From: Modestobacter italicus
GTDB taxonomy: Bacteria; Actinomycetota; Actinomycetes; Mycobacteriales; Geodermatophilaceae
Reading direction: 5' to 3'
Assembly: GCF_019799965.1 (NCBI RefSeq)
Contig: NZ_JABGCJ010000003.1
Coordinates: 310,001-374,000, forward strand
Length of the DNA: 64,000 bases
Part shown: positions 1-8,412 of the stretch, one piece after another
Position numbering within the stretch: the stretch's first letter is position 1
Layout of the letters: every line of letters starts with the position of its first letter
Translations under genes and position numbers: made by a program
Notes under the pieces: model-generated
The model's database searches: none
Told to the model about the DNA's origin: nothing
Seen by the model: only the letters and a program-made list of their open reading frames with translations

Positions 1-149
1 GCCAGCACCAGCAGCGGCCCGCCACGGTGGTCGACCACCGCCTGCTGGGTCGGGTCCAGCCGGGGCCGGACGACCGGCACCGCCTCCGGCTGGACCAGCC
101 GGTAGACCGGTGCCGTCTCGACCGCTGCGCTCCCCGTCTCCCCCCGCAC
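1..149 (-). CDS. UvrD/RecB-type ATP-dependent DNA helicase, N-terminal fragment
   Basis: Only about 50 N-terminal residues are inside the window; the gene runs off the left edge. The readable part ends in LDPTQQAVVDHRGGPLLVLA, the Q-motif lead-in to the Walker A loop of superfamily 1 helicases (the P-loop itself lies outside). The GTG at 149 is the only start codon after the in-frame stop that ends the upstream gene at 201. The neighbouring alkyltransferase-like gene and moeZ match the Rv3202c/Rv3201c helicase neighbourhood of mycobacteria, where these helicases act in DNA repair. The family is clear from the motif; which of the two paralogues it is cannot be decided. Confidence 0.75.
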   Translation of the reverse strand, partial: MRGETGSAAVETAPVYRLVQPEAVPVVRPRLDPTQQAVVDHRGGPLLVL

Positions 150-200
150 CCCTCGATGAGACCACGGGGGGACGACAGTCCCCGTCGCCCCGCCGGGCCC

Positions 201-509
201 TCAGTGGTCTGCGTCGGGCCAGCCGACCGCCGCGAGGTCCACCCGGGGACCACGCAGCGGCACGCCCTCGGCGGCCAGCAGCTCCAGCTGCCGGACCCGC
301 ACCGGCTCGGCGGCCGTGCCGTCGGCCCGCACCACGCGGTGCCACGGCACGGCCGCGCCGCCGCCGGACAGGGCACGCGCGACCCGCCGGGGCCCCACCC
401 CGACCAGTCGCCCGATGGCCCCGTACGTGCTCACCCGCCCCGGCGGGATCGCCTCGACCACGTCGTAGACGGCCTCGTCGACGTCCGCCGGGTCGGGTGG
501 ACCGGTCAT
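201..509 (-). CDS. MGMT-family alkyltransferase-like protein (ATL), no catalytic cysteine
   Basis: This 102-residue protein is the DNA-binding domain of the O6-alkylguanine-DNA alkyltransferase fold. It keeps the GRVSTYG helix-turn-helix region (residues 24-30) and the RRVARAL recognition helix. The usual PCHRV active site reads PWHRV (55-59), with Trp replacing the alkyl-accepting Cys. Known ATL proteins with this change bind alkylated guanines and hand them to nucleotide excision repair instead of repairing them directly. The ATG at 509 is preferred to an in-frame start at 566, because an AGGAG lies just upstream and the longer form would overlap the gene before it. It sits directly before a helicase gene, as in mycobacteria. 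Confidence 0.85.
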   Translation of the reverse strand: MTGPPDPADVDEAVYDVVEAIPPGRVSTYGAIGRLVGVGPRRVARALSGGGAAVPWHRVVRADGTAAEPVRVRQLELLAAEGVPLRGPRVDLAAVGWPDADH

Positions 510-532
510 CCTGCGCTCCTGCTCGACGACGC

Positions 533-1564
533 TCAGCCCTGGAAGAAGCTGTTCTCGGTCCACCACGCGTAGAGGGCGCTGACGTCCTCCTGGGTCGTGC
601 CGGGTGCGCTGACCAGGCCCTCGGTCAGGTACTCGTCGTCGGTCCAGGCGATCTGCACGGTCCCGTCACCGACGATCGTGCAGGCCACCAGCCCACCGGT
701 CACACCGTCGATCGTCCACTCGCCGTAGCCGACGGTCGTGGAGCAGTCGTCCTCACCGGTGAGCGCGGTCAGCCCCGCGCCGCCGGTGTCGGCCTCGAAC
801 ACCGCGTCCAGCGTCGCGACGTCCGGGTAGCGGTGGAAGACCGCCTCCGCCGCACCCGGCTGGGTCTGCGACGCCCCGCACGCGGCGGCGGCCACGTCGC
901 CGTCACCGGCCAGCGGCTGCTCGACGCAGTCGACGAAGTCGCTGGGCAGCTGCGCCAGGAGGTCCTCCGCCGCGGGATCGACCGGGGCCGGCGAGGACGA
1001 CGGTGCCGGTGCGCTGGACGAGGGACGGGACTGCGCGGAGTCCGTCGCGCCGGCCGCGGTCTCCTCGTCGTCGCCGCCGAGGGTGATCACCAGGGCGATC
1101 GCGACCAGCAGCACCAGGGCGAGCGCGGCGACCGTGGTGATGACGCTGGTCCGCTTCCGGCCGCCGTCGGGGCCACCCGGCCCACCCCAGCCAGGGCCCC
1201 CGGGACCGCCCGGGTGCGGCGGCTGGGCCGGCACCCCGAAGCCACCGACCAGGGTCGGGGGACCCGCCTGTGCCGGTGGCCCGCCCCAGCCCGCGGGCTG
1301 GCCGGGCTGCGGCGCCCACCCGCCGGGCGCCGGCGGCTGACCCGGCTGCTGCCCCCAGCCGCCCGCGCCGGCCGGCGGCTGTCCCCAGCCACCCGGACCG
1401 GCCGGCTGACCCGCCGGTGGCGTCCAGCCGCCCGGTCCGCCGGGCTGCCCCCAGACGCCACCGGGCTGCGGCGGCGGGACCTGCCCCCAGCGCCCCGGGT
1501 CGGGCTGCTCACCGGGCCGCCCGTCCGGCCCGTGCGGCGGGTTCCCCTGCGGGGGCTGGCTCAT
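533..1564 (-). CDS. Membrane-anchored protein with Pro/Gly/Gln-rich N-terminus
   Basis: A protein of 343 residues in three parts. Residues 1-135 are a low-complexity Pro-Gly-Gln-Trp segment with recurring GGWGQ and GQP units. One transmembrane helix follows (about 141-163, rich in Ala, Leu and Val), then a Ser/Pro linker and an extracellular globular domain of about 150 residues. That domain contains four cysteines (in DFVDCVEQ, AAACGAS, EDDCSTT and VACTIV) that could form disulfides. This layout (disordered cytoplasmic tail, one helix, small exported domain) is common in actinobacteria, but I do not recognise the domain. A GGAGG lies before the ATG at 1564. The next gene starts 24 bp beyond its stop, so they may be cotranscribed. 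Confidence 0.8.
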   Translation of the reverse strand: MSQPPQGNPPHGPDGRPGEQPDPGRWGQVPPPQPGGVWGQPGGPGGWTPPAGQPAGPGGWGQPPAGAGGWGQQPGQPPAPGGWAPQPGQPAGWGGPPAQAGPPTLVGGFGVPAQPPHPGGPGGPGWGGPGGPDGGRKRTSVITTVAALALVLLVAIALVITLGGDDEETAAGATDSAQSRPSSSAPAPSSSPAPVDPAAEDLLAQLPSDFVDCVEQPLAGDGDVAAAACGASQTQPGAAEAVFHRYPDVATLDAVFEADTGGAGLTALTGEDDCSTTVGYGEWTIDGVTGGLVACTIVGDGTVQIAWTDDEYLTEGLVSAPGTTQEDVSALYAWWTENSFFQG

Positions 1565-1660
1565 CGTGCGACCTCCGACTCGACTGTCCGGGGACGGAGC
1601 CTAGGGGCCGCCGGCCGACGGCGGCTGCGTCCGTCGGTGTCGAGTGGGTGCACGGCGGGT

Positions 1661-2248
1661 TCAGCCGCGGCGACCGAACCGGGCCAGCAGCCGGGTCTGC
1701 AGGTCGGCGCCGGGCGGCACGTCCAGCGGCGCGGCGAACAGCCCCGGGACGCCGTCCTCGCTGAGGTGGGACTCGGCGTAGCGGAAGGCGGCGGCGACCA
1801 GGTCCGGGTCCAGGTGGGTGTCGCCGTGCACGGCCCGGGCGAGGTCCCAGGCGTGCACGGTCAGGTCCGCGGTCATCTCGGTCAGGTACTCCGCGGCGCT
1901 CGCCGGGCCGGAGGAGAGCTGCACCGTGCGGTCGGGCGAGGAGAGCCCCGCCCAGGCGGTGAGCGCCTCGTCGGCCGCGGTCTCCCAGGCCAGCAGCGGG
2001 TCACCGCCCAGCAGCTCGTCCGGGTCGGTGGGGATTCGCGCGGCGACGTCGTCCACCGGCTCGCCGGCCAGCAGCGGCGCGACCCACCGCTGCTCACCGG
2101 TCAGGTGCGCGACGAGGTCGGCGACGCTCCAGTCGGGCAGCGCGGGGGCGTCCCACTCCCCCGGCTCGACGGCGTCGACCCGGTCGGTGAACTGTGCCTG
2201 CGCCCGCTGGAACAGCAGCAGCAGGTCGGCGTGGCTGGGCTGAGGCAT
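1661..2248 (-). CDS. Maleylpyruvate isomerase N-terminal / DinB-like mycothiol-dependent protein
   Basis: This 195-residue protein belongs to the actinobacterial family with the mycothiol-dependent maleylpyruvate isomerase N-terminal (DinB-like four-helix) domain. Typical features are LPDWSVADLVAHLTGEQ near residue 40, with a metal-ligand His, and the later TADLTVHAWDLARA helix with a second His. Family members bind a divalent metal and often use mycothiol; the substrate cannot be told from sequence. The ATG at 2248 follows no clear ribosome binding site. A strong hairpin (2261-2313) lies between it and moeZ upstream, so it is probably transcribed separately. Confidence 0.85.
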   Translation of the reverse strand: MPQPSHADLLLLFQRAQAQFTDRVDAVEPGEWDAPALPDWSVADLVAHLTGEQRWVAPLLAGEPVDDVAARIPTDPDELLGGDPLLAWETAADEALTAWAGLSSPDRTVQLSSGPASAAEYLTEMTADLTVHAWDLARAVHGDTHLDPDLVAAAFRYAESHLSEDGVPGLFAAPLDVPPGADLQTRLLARFGRRG

Positions 2249-2260
2249 GCCATGAGTAGA

Positions 2261-2313
2261 ACGCAGCAGGGGCCCGGGACGCCGATCGGCGTCCCGGGCC
2301 CCTGTTGCTGCGT
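2261..2313. terminator. Long GC-rich hairpin between moeZ and the DinB-like gene
   Basis: The arm at about 2261-2284 (acgcagcaggggcccgggac...) pairs with 2287-2313, with one 3-nt bulge and a tiny loop. It starts 7 bp past the moeZ stop codon, so it is best read as the moeZ terminator on the minus strand. There is no T-tract, as is usual in high-GC actinobacteria. Confidence 0.75.
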
Positions 2314-2319
2314 CCTGCC

Positions 2320-3480
2320 TCAGTAGGTCGGCAGTGCCTTGTCGATGCGGGTCGCCCACGCGGTGACGCCGCCCTGCACGTGCACGGCGTCCTTGAAGCC
2401 GGCGTTCTTCACCGCGGCCAGCGCCTCGGCGGAACGCACGCCGGTCTTGCAGTGCAGCACGATCGGCTTGTCGTTCGGCAGCTGCGCCAGCGCCCGGCCG
2501 GAGAGGATCTCGTCCTTGGGGATCAGCGTGGCGCCCGGGATCGACACGATCTCGTACTCGTTGGGCTCCCGGACGTCGATCAGGGCAAAGTCCTTGCCGG
2601 CGTCCATCATGTCCTTGAGCTCGTCGACGGTGATCGTCGAGCCGGCGGCGGCCTCCTGGGCCTCCTCGGAGACAACACCGCAGAAGGCCTCGTAGTCGAT
2701 GAGGCCGGTGATCGGCTCGCCCTCCGGGTCCTTGCGGACCTTGATCTCGCGGAAGGTCATCTCCAGGGCGTCGTAGACCATCAGCCGGCCCAGCAGCGTC
2801 TCGCCGATGCCGGTGATGAGCTTGACCGCCTCGGTGGCCTGGATGGCGCCGACGGTCGCGCACAGCACGCCCAGGACACCGCCCTCGGCGCAGGAGGGGA
2901 CCATCCCGGGCGGCGGCGGCACCGGGTACAGGTCGCGGTAGTTGGGCCCGTGCTCGTTCCAGAAGACCGAGACCTGGCCGTCGAACCGGTAGATCGACCC
3001 CCAGACGTACGGCTTGTCCAGCAGCACGCAGGCGTCGTTCACCAGGTAGCGGGTGGCGAAGTTGTCCGTGCCGTCGACGATCAGGTCGTACTCGCGGAAG
3101 ATGTCGAGGACGTTGTCGCTGTCCAGCCGCGTCTCGTGCAGCCGGACGTCGACGTAGGGGTTGATCTCCTTGATCGAGTCCCGGGCGCTCTCGGCCTTGG
3201 ACCGGCCCACGTCGGACTGACCGTGGATGATCTGGCGCTGCAGGTTCGACTCGTCGACGGTGTCGAACTCGACGATGCCGAGCGTGCCGACACCGGCCGC
3301 GGCCAGGTACATCAGCACCGGGGAGCCGAGCCCACCGGCGCCGACGGCGAGGACCTTGGCGTTCTTCAGGCGCTTCTGCCCGTCCATCCCGACGTCGGGG
3401 ATGATCAGGTGGCGGCTGTAGCGGCGGACCTCGTCGATCGACAGGTCGGCGGCGGGCTCCACCAGGGGTGGCAACTGCAC
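2320..3480 (-). CDS. moeZ: Adenylyltransferase/sulfurtransferase MoeZ
   Basis: A protein of 386 residues with a ThiF/MoeB/E1-like adenylation domain (nucleotide loop GAGGLGSP at 47-54, then RQIIHGQSDVGRSKA and DGTDNFATRYL). A C-terminal rhodanese domain follows, with active-site loop CKTGVRS and Cys344. Family members adenylate the C-terminal glycine of small sulfur carriers (MoaD, CysO and relatives) and transfer sulfur for molybdopterin and cysteine synthesis. The GTG at 3480 follows GAGGAG at good spacing and matches the usual MoeZ N-terminus (LPPLVEPA); an upstream in-frame extension to 3561 is unlikely. No carrier gene is adjacent. It is the orthologue of the Rv3206c position in mycobacteria. 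Confidence 0.96.
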   Translation of the reverse strand: MQLPPLVEPAADLSIDEVRRYSRHLIIPDVGMDGQKRLKNAKVLAVGAGGLGSPVLMYLAAAGVGTLGIVEFDTVDESNLQRQIIHGQSDVGRSKAESARDSIKEINPYVDVRLHETRLDSDNVLDIFREYDLIVDGTDNFATRYLVNDACVLLDKPYVWGSIYRFDGQVSVFWNEHGPNYRDLYPVPPPPGMVPSCAEGGVLGVLCATVGAIQATEAVKLITGIGETLLGRLMVYDALEMTFREIKVRKDPEGEPITGLIDYEAFCGVVSEEAQEAAAGSTITVDELKDMMDAGKDFALIDVREPNEYEIVSIPGATLIPKDEILSGRALAQLPNDKPIVLHCKTGVRSAEALAAVKNAGFKDAVHVQGGVTAWATRIDKALPTY

Positions 3481-3589
3481 GGAGCGCTCCTCACACGGCT
3501 GTGGTGACAGGGCTGACCGGCTCCAGAGGCCGGGGTCCTGGACTGCCCAACAGCGTGGCACGTGCGCCTGTTCCCCCGCCGTGGCCGGG

Positions 3590-5188
3590 TCAGCCGCGCA
3601 GGTCCCGCCTGGCGTACCCGACCGCGCCGGCCGCGGTCAGCACCGCAGCCAGGACGAGCATGCCGACCAGGCCCGGCACGTCCGGCGGTACCGCCGGGAC
3701 GCCGGCCAGGTGGGCGAACGGCGAGATGCCCCGCACCCACCCCGGCCAGCCCAGGGTGTCGGCCAGCACCAGCAGGAGGTAGCCGCCGACCGCCGGCAGC
3801 GAGCCCAGGGGCAGGACGGCTCCCGGCGCCCACGCCAGCGCCACGACGGCCGCACCCAGGCAGAGGGCCACCACCGGGAGCACGTTGAGCGCCCCGGCCA
3901 GGGCCTCGCCGGACGTCAGCCCGGCCCCGACCGTGGCGGCACCGACCCAGGTCGCCGCGCCGGCCAGGACGACGAGCAGCACGGCACCCGCAGCGACGGC
4001 CGAGAGGTCGGTGGCCAGCCAGCGGACCCGGGACACGGGCAGCCCATGGACCAGCGCGAGCCGGCCGGCCACCTCGTCCGCCGCGGTGTCGGCCACCCGC
4101 CCGGCCACGAAGGCACCCACCGGGAGGGCCAGCAGGGCCAACAGTGCCGACACGTAGCCGGAGACCGTCTCCAGCCCGGCGAAACCCGCCTGTGCGGCCA
4201 GGTCGGCGAAGTCTGCGTTCTCGGCCAGGAACTCGGTCATCGTCGTGGCGAGCACCCCGATCAGCAGGAAGTACGCCGCGAGGCCGGCGCCCCAGGCCAG
4301 CACCGGACGGCGGACCCGACGCACGGCCAGGGCCGCCAGCGACCGCAGGGACCGGGCCCGCACCGCGCCCGTGCGCCGCAGCGGGGCACCGCCGACGTCG
4401 CGCCGTCCGGCCACCCACCAGGCCGCTGCCGCCAGCCCCACGTCTGCCGCGGCCAGGAGGAGCACCGGGACCACCGCGTCGTCGGCGTACGGCGCGCTCC
4501 GGGACAGCAACCCGAACGGACCGAGCCAGTGCAGCCAGGCCAGGGCCGGCACCCCGTCGGCGACCATCCGCAGCAGCAGCCCGGTCAGCAGCACCCCCAC
4601 CGCCGCGCCGGCGGCCGCGCGGCGCTCGGCCAGCAGCTGACCGGCGAGCGCACCCAGTGCGGCACCGCACGCCCCGGTCCCGGCGACGAGCGCGCCGAAC
4701 AGCACGGCGCCGCTGACCGCGGTGCCGGCGAGCAGCAGCCCGGCGGTGACCGCGACCCCGGCGAGCGCGGCGGCGCCGGCGGTCACCGCCAGGTGCCGCA
4801 GCACCACCTCGGGCAGGCGCGTGCGACCACCGAGCAACAGGTCCCAGCGGCCGGCCTCCTCCTCACCCCGGGTCACCCGGGACGCGGTGAGCGCCGCCCA
4901 GGTGCCGACCAGCACCAGCACCGGCGTCCCGGTGCGCCACACGGTGAAACCGCCCACGTCGTCCAGGGCGACCGGGGGGCCGAACAGCGTGCGGATCGCC
5001 GGGTTCTCGGCGAGCGCGGCGAGGGACGGGCCGGCCAGCGCCTGGTCCAGCCGGCGGAACTGCACCGCCACCAGGGCCGGCAGCGCGGCCGCGAGCACCG
5101 TCACCACCGCCGTCCCGCGCCGCACCGACCGGACGGCGAGCCCGGTGACCACCGGGCCCGCGGCCGCCGGCACGCTCGCCGCGGTCAC
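3590..5188 (-). CDS. ABC exporter permease, multi-helix (ABC-2 type)
   Basis: This 532-residue integral membrane protein has about twelve predicted hydrophobic helices in two similar halves, as in fused ABC-2 permeases. The GTG at 5188 overlaps the TGA of the upstream ATPase gene by four bases (GTGA), which indicates translational coupling. Together the two form one exporter. Similar pairs (ATPase plus fused 500-550 residue permease) export antibiotics or lipids in actinobacteria, but the substrate cannot be inferred here. The pair interrupts an otherwise mycobacteria-like gene order between moeZ and DUF3152. Confidence 0.88.
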   Translation of the reverse strand: MTAASVPAAAGPVVTGLAVRSVRRGTAVVTVLAAALPALVAVQFRRLDQALAGPSLAALAENPAIRTLFGPPVALDDVGGFTVWRTGTPVLVLVGTWAALTASRVTRGEEEAGRWDLLLGGRTRLPEVVLRHLAVTAGAAALAGVAVTAGLLLAGTAVSGAVLFGALVAGTGACGAALGALAGQLLAERRAAAGAAVGVLLTGLLLRMVADGVPALAWLHWLGPFGLLSRSAPYADDAVVPVLLLAAADVGLAAAAWWVAGRRDVGGAPLRRTGAVRARSLRSLAALAVRRVRRPVLAWGAGLAAYFLLIGVLATTMTEFLAENADFADLAAQAGFAGLETVSGYVSALLALLALPVGAFVAGRVADTAADEVAGRLALVHGLPVSRVRWLATDLSAVAAGAVLLVVLAGAATWVGAATVGAGLTSGEALAGALNVLPVVALCLGAAVVALAWAPGAVLPLGSLPAVGGYLLLVLADTLGWPGWVRGISPFAHLAGVPAVPPDVPGLVGMLVLAAVLTAAGAVGYARRDLRG

Positions 5189-6111
5189 ACCGACGCGCCG
5201 GGACGAGGGCTGACCGTGTCGCCGTAGAAGTCGAGGAAGAGCTCTTCCAGCGACGGCTCGCGCACCACCAGCGAGACGACCTCGAGCCGGGCCAGCGCGC
5301 GCAGCACCGGCCCGGGCGGGCCGGACAGGGTCATCGTCAGCTCGACCGGCGAGCGCCAGCGCAGGTCCTCGACGCCCTCCACGTCGGCGAGGGCTGCGCC
5401 GGCCGGCTCGGCCAGGGTGACGTCGAGCTCGGAACGGCGCAGCCGGCGCAGGTCGGGCAGGCCGGCGACCTCCACCAGCCGCCCACCGCGCAGGATGCCC
5501 ACCCGGGAGCAGACGGCCTCGACCTCGCCCAGCTGGTGCGAGCTCAGGAACACCGCCTGTCCGCGCCCGGCGGCCTCGGCCACGCACCGGCGGAACTCCC
5601 GCTCCATCAGCGGGTCCAGGCCACTGGTCGGCTCGTCGAGCACCAACAGCGGCGCGCGGGTGGCGAAGGCGGCGACCAGCGCGACCTTCTGCCGGTTGCC
5701 GGTGGAGTACGCGCGGGCCCGCCGGTCGGGGTCCAGCGCGAACCGCTCGACCAGCTCGGCGCGGTAGTCCAGATCCGTGCCGGGACCGACCCCGGCGAGC
5801 AGGTCGAGGCACTCGCGCCCGGTCAGCCACGGCCAGAGCGCGACGTCGGCGGGCACGTACGCCAGGTGGCGGTGCGCGCGACCGACGTCGTCCGCCGGGA
5901 CGCCGAAGACCGCCACGGAGCCGCCCGTCGGCCGGAGCAGCCCCAGCACCATCCGGATGGTCGTGGACTTGCCGGCGCCGTTGGGACCGAGGAAGCCGAA
6001 CACCTCGCCGGGGGGCACCGACAGCGAGACGTCGTCGACGGCGACGGCGCGGCCGAACCGCTTGCTCAGGTGCTCGACGCGCAGCGCGGGCACGGCAGTG
6101 GGAGAGGACAT
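5185..6111 (-). CDS. ABC transporter ATP-binding protein
   Basis: A nucleotide-binding subunit of 308 residues. Visible motifs are Walker A GPNGAGKST (42-50), a signature that reads YSTGNRQK (135-142) rather than the canonical LSGGQ, Walker B LLVLDEP (155-161), and the switch His in FLSSHQLGE. The C-terminal 80 residues resemble the extension of drug-export ATPases of the CcmA/DrrA type. It is cotranscribed and coupled with the permease that follows. The ATG at 6111 lies after a region with a TAGGGT box on the minus strand near 6170. The unusual signature is common in this exporter subgroup and does not imply inactivity. Confidence 0.92.
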   Translation of the reverse strand: MSSPTAVPALRVEHLSKRFGRAVAVDDVSLSVPPGEVFGFLGPNGAGKSTTIRMVLGLLRPTGGSVAVFGVPADDVGRAHRHLAYVPADVALWPWLTGRECLDLLAGVGPGTDLDYRAELVERFALDPDRRARAYSTGNRQKVALVAAFATRAPLLVLDEPTSGLDPLMEREFRRCVAEAAGRGQAVFLSSHQLGEVEAVCSRVGILRGGRLVEVAGLPDLRRLRRSELDVTLAEPAGAALADVEGVEDLRWRSPVELTMTLSGPPGPVLRALARLEVVSLVVREPSLEELFLDFYGDTVSPRPGASV

Positions 6112-6247
6112 CGGAACCGTCCGATCGCAGTCGGGGACACGACTGCCGACCAGGCTTCCCGGCGCTCCGGTCCGGACCCTAGACCCACCCGGTCACCGGC
6201 GGGAGCCCTCCGGCGACGCGGCCTCAGCACGGGAGGGACCGGCGAGG

Positions 6248-7219
6248 TCAGGAGGGGAACGGCCAGGCGTTCTTCGCGCAGCCCTGCAGGCCCAGGGTCT
6301 GCTGCTGCATGACCGGGGCCAGCTGCCCCGGCCCGGGGCACTGCTCGTGGCCGTTGCCGAGGGCGTGGCCCACCTCGTGGTTGACCACGTACTGCCGGTA
6401 GGTGGCGACGTCCCCGCCGTAGTCGGGGACGGCGGTCTCCCAGCGCGCGAGGTTGATCACGGCGCGCTCGCCGTACCGGCAGGAGGTGTAGCCGCCGGTG
6501 CCCACGCCCGGGCAGTACGTCTCCATGCTGCCGGGACTGACCAAGCTGACCCGGAACTCGTAGTCGCCGCCGGCCGCCTCGGCTGCCCCGACCCGCTGGA
6601 AGGAGCGCTGCCCGCCGGCGCCCCAGGACCGCGGGTCGCCCAGGGTCGCCTCGACGGCGGCCGCGAACTGCGCCCCGTCGACGCCGATGCCGTCCTCCAC
6701 CTCGACCACGAACCGTTGCAGCGGGCCGGTGCCGTACACCCCGGACGCCCCGTCGACGACGGAGACCGTCCCGGCGCCCTGCTCGACGTAGGTGGCCGCA
6801 GCCGGCGGGGCGGGCGCCTCGGTGGGCGTTCCCTCACCCTCTGCCGCGGGCGTCGTCTCGGGGGCACTGGTCGAGGGGGCGGGCTCGGCGGGCGGGCTGA
6901 CCGCGGAGGCCGCCGCGGTCTCGGTCGCCCGGCCCCCGGTCACCACGCCGGTCACGGCATCCAGCAGGGCGATGACGGTGGCCACCGTGAGCAGCGGGAT
7001 GGCGTAGGCACGCCAGCCGTACCGCTGGACGAACCGGCCGAAGCGGCTGCCGGCGGGAGCCGGCCCACGGCGGCGCCGGGGGGCGGGGTCGCGCCGCGCG
7101 ACGAGTGGACCGGCGGGGCGCTGGGCGCGCGGGTCGGCCGGCCGTTGCCGGGGTCGCGCGCCCGCGGGCTGTCCGCGCCGGCCCGCCTCCCGGTCGGCGC
7201 GCGGGCCGGAGCTCGTCAC
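6248..7219 (-). CDS. DUF3152 protein, membrane-anchored metalloprotease-like
   Basis: The protein (323 residues) has an Arg/Pro-rich cytoplasmic tail, one transmembrane helix (about 80-102), a Ser/Thr/Pro/Glu linker and an extracellular C-terminal domain. That domain carries HEVGHALGNGHEQC (from about residue 281). This is an HExxHxxxxxH zinc-binding pattern typical of metzincin-like proteases. DUF3152 proteins are conserved in actinobacteria (Rv3207c position); no substrate is known to me. I chose the GTG at 7219. A longer form from 7285, where a GTG overlaps the stop of the upstream hydrolase gene, is possible, but its extra 22 codons are Pro-rich with poor third-position GC. Confidence 0.85.
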   Translation of the reverse strand: MTSSGPRADREAGRRGQPAGARPRQRPADPRAQRPAGPLVARRDPAPRRRRGPAPAGSRFGRFVQRYGWRAYAIPLLTVATVIALLDAVTGVVTGGRATETAAASAVSPPAEPAPSTSAPETTPAAEGEGTPTEAPAPPAAATYVEQGAGTVSVVDGASGVYGTGPLQRFVVEVEDGIGVDGAQFAAAVEATLGDPRSWGAGGQRSFQRVGAAEAAGGDYEFRVSLVSPGSMETYCPGVGTGGYTSCRYGERAVINLARWETAVPDYGGDVATYRQYVVNHEVGHALGNGHEQCPGPGQLAPVMQQQTLGLQGCAKNAWPFPS

Positions 7220-7281
7220 GGACGCCAGGTTCTCACGATCGCCGCTCCCGGTGGCAGACCTCGGCCGGGGCGGCGGGGGCG

Positions 7282-8322
7282 TCACACCCGCTGGGCCGGA
7301 CCGGTGGCGCTGCCGGCCGTCGCGGAGGCAGCGTCCTCGGCGAGCGCGAGGACCGCGCGGGCGGTCGGCTCCGGCGCCTCCAGCATCGCCAGGTGCCCGA
7401 TGCCCGCCTGCACCTGCAGCCGGGCGTCGGGCAGCACCTCGGCCAGCCTCGGCGCCAGCTTCGGGTCGACCAGCTTGTCCCGGTCGCCCCACACGACCAG
7501 GGACGGCGCCTGCACCGAGCGGGCCATCCGCCAGGCGTTGGCCCGGCCGACGCGGAAGTAGGAGGTCATCAGGCCGCGCAGGCTGCGGGTGAGCGCCTGC
7601 CCGGCCCATGGCTGCTCGTCCCGCCGGCGCATCTCCTCGACGGCCTCCTCGACCCGCTCCCGTGGCACCCGGGTCGGGTCGCCGAAGCACATCTGCAGCA
7701 GCCCGCGGACCCGCTGCTCCGGACTGACCCCGGCCATCCGGCGTTCGGCCAGTGACGGGACGCCGGGGAGCAGCACGAGGGTGATGGCCCGATCGAAGGC
7801 CGCGGGCACCCGGTAGACCGGCATGGCCGCCGAGATCAGCGTCAGGGTCGCCACCAGGTCGGGGCGGCGGGCGGCGACCCAGACGCTGACCAGGCCACCG
7901 AGGGAGTTGCCGACCAGGTGCACCGGGGCGCCCTGCCCCGGGCCGGGCCGGGCGACGACCCACTCGAGCACGTCGACGACGGCCTGCACGTGCCGGTGGA
8001 TCGAGTAGCGGGGCGGCGGGGCGGACTCCCCGAAGCCGGGCAGGTCCAGCGCGTAGCCGTCGAAGCGGACGGCGAGCAGCGCGGCGAGGTCGGTCCAGTT
8101 GGTCGAGGCGCCACCCAGGCCGTGCACGTACAGCGCCCGCTCGTGCGGGGCGTCGGGCGGCAGGTCGGCGGCCGGCTGCCCGTCGTCGTCCACCGGCCCG
8201 GTCCACGGGGTGTGCCGGACGAGCACCTCACCACCGGTCACCGGGACCATGGCCCCGGGCCAGGGCGGGAGGAGCACACCGGGCCGGGGCAGCGGGGTCT
8301 CGGACAGCCGGGCGTCGCTCAC
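7282..8322 (-). CDS. Alpha/beta hydrolase
   Basis: This 346-residue alpha/beta hydrolase shows the oxyanion motif VHGLGG (67-72), nucleophile elbow GNSLGG (Ser140), acid WGDRDKLVDP and a late His in GIGHLAMLE. The GTG at 8322 sits 7 bp after a minus-strand TACCGT box, so the transcript is probably leaderless. It is divergent from a TetR regulator, and a near-perfect inverted repeat lies between the two promoters, so it is the likely target of that regulator. Substrate is unknown; small esters or lactones would fit the fold. It also ends four bases into a possible start of DUF3152, suggesting an operon. Confidence 0.9.
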   Translation of the reverse strand: MSDARLSETPLPRPGVLLPPWPGAMVPVTGGEVLVRHTPWTGPVDDDGQPAADLPPDAPHERALYVHGLGGASTNWTDLAALLAVRFDGYALDLPGFGESAPPPRYSIHRHVQAVVDVLEWVVARPGPGQGAPVHLVGNSLGGLVSVWVAARRPDLVATLTLISAAMPVYRVPAAFDRAITLVLLPGVPSLAERRMAGVSPEQRVRGLLQMCFGDPTRVPRERVEEAVEEMRRRDEQPWAGQALTRSLRGLMTSYFRVGRANAWRMARSVQAPSLVVWGDRDKLVDPKLAPRLAEVLPDARLQVQAGIGHLAMLEAPEPTARAVLALAEDAASATAGSATGPAQRV

Positions 8323-8329
8323 CCGCCCG

Positions 8330-8335
8330 ACGGTA
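8330..8335 (-). promoter_or_regulatory. -10 box for the 7282-8322 hydrolase gene
   Basis: Minus-strand TACCGT ends 7 bp before the GTG at 8322, which predicts a leaderless transcript. Confidence 0.6.
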
Positions 8336-8362
8336 GGCCACCCGCGCGGCGCCGACCGCCCA

Positions 8363-8391
8363 CCGTTGCGGACGCCACCGTCCGGCAACGG
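8363..8391. promoter_or_regulatory. Inverted repeat, probable TetR operator
   Basis: CCGTTGCGGACG (8363-8374) faces CGTCCGGCAACGG (8379-8391), identical half-sites except for one extra base, separated by four bases. It lies between the outward -10 boxes of the hydrolase (8330-8335) and the TetR gene (8398-8403). This is the usual place for a TetR-family operator that controls both genes. Confidence 0.7.
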
Positions 8392-8397
8392 CGTCGG

Positions 8398-8403
8398 TAA
8401 GCT
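8398..8403 (+). promoter_or_regulatory. -10 box for the TetR gene
   Basis: TAAGCT ends 9 bp before the ATG at 8413 and directly abuts the inverted repeat at 8363-8391, which fits autoregulation. Confidence 0.5.
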
Positions 8404-8412
8404 CGCCCCGCC

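Noticed and set aside
110-2326. Long plus-strand open frames opposite moeZ, the membrane protein and many other genes (for example 24201-27626, 34771-39402, 39282-43916)
   Set aside because: They are antisense or out-of-frame shadows. The sequence is so GC-rich that stop codons are rare; the translations are Arg/Pro/Gly-rich with no motifs, while the opposite strand has clear families.
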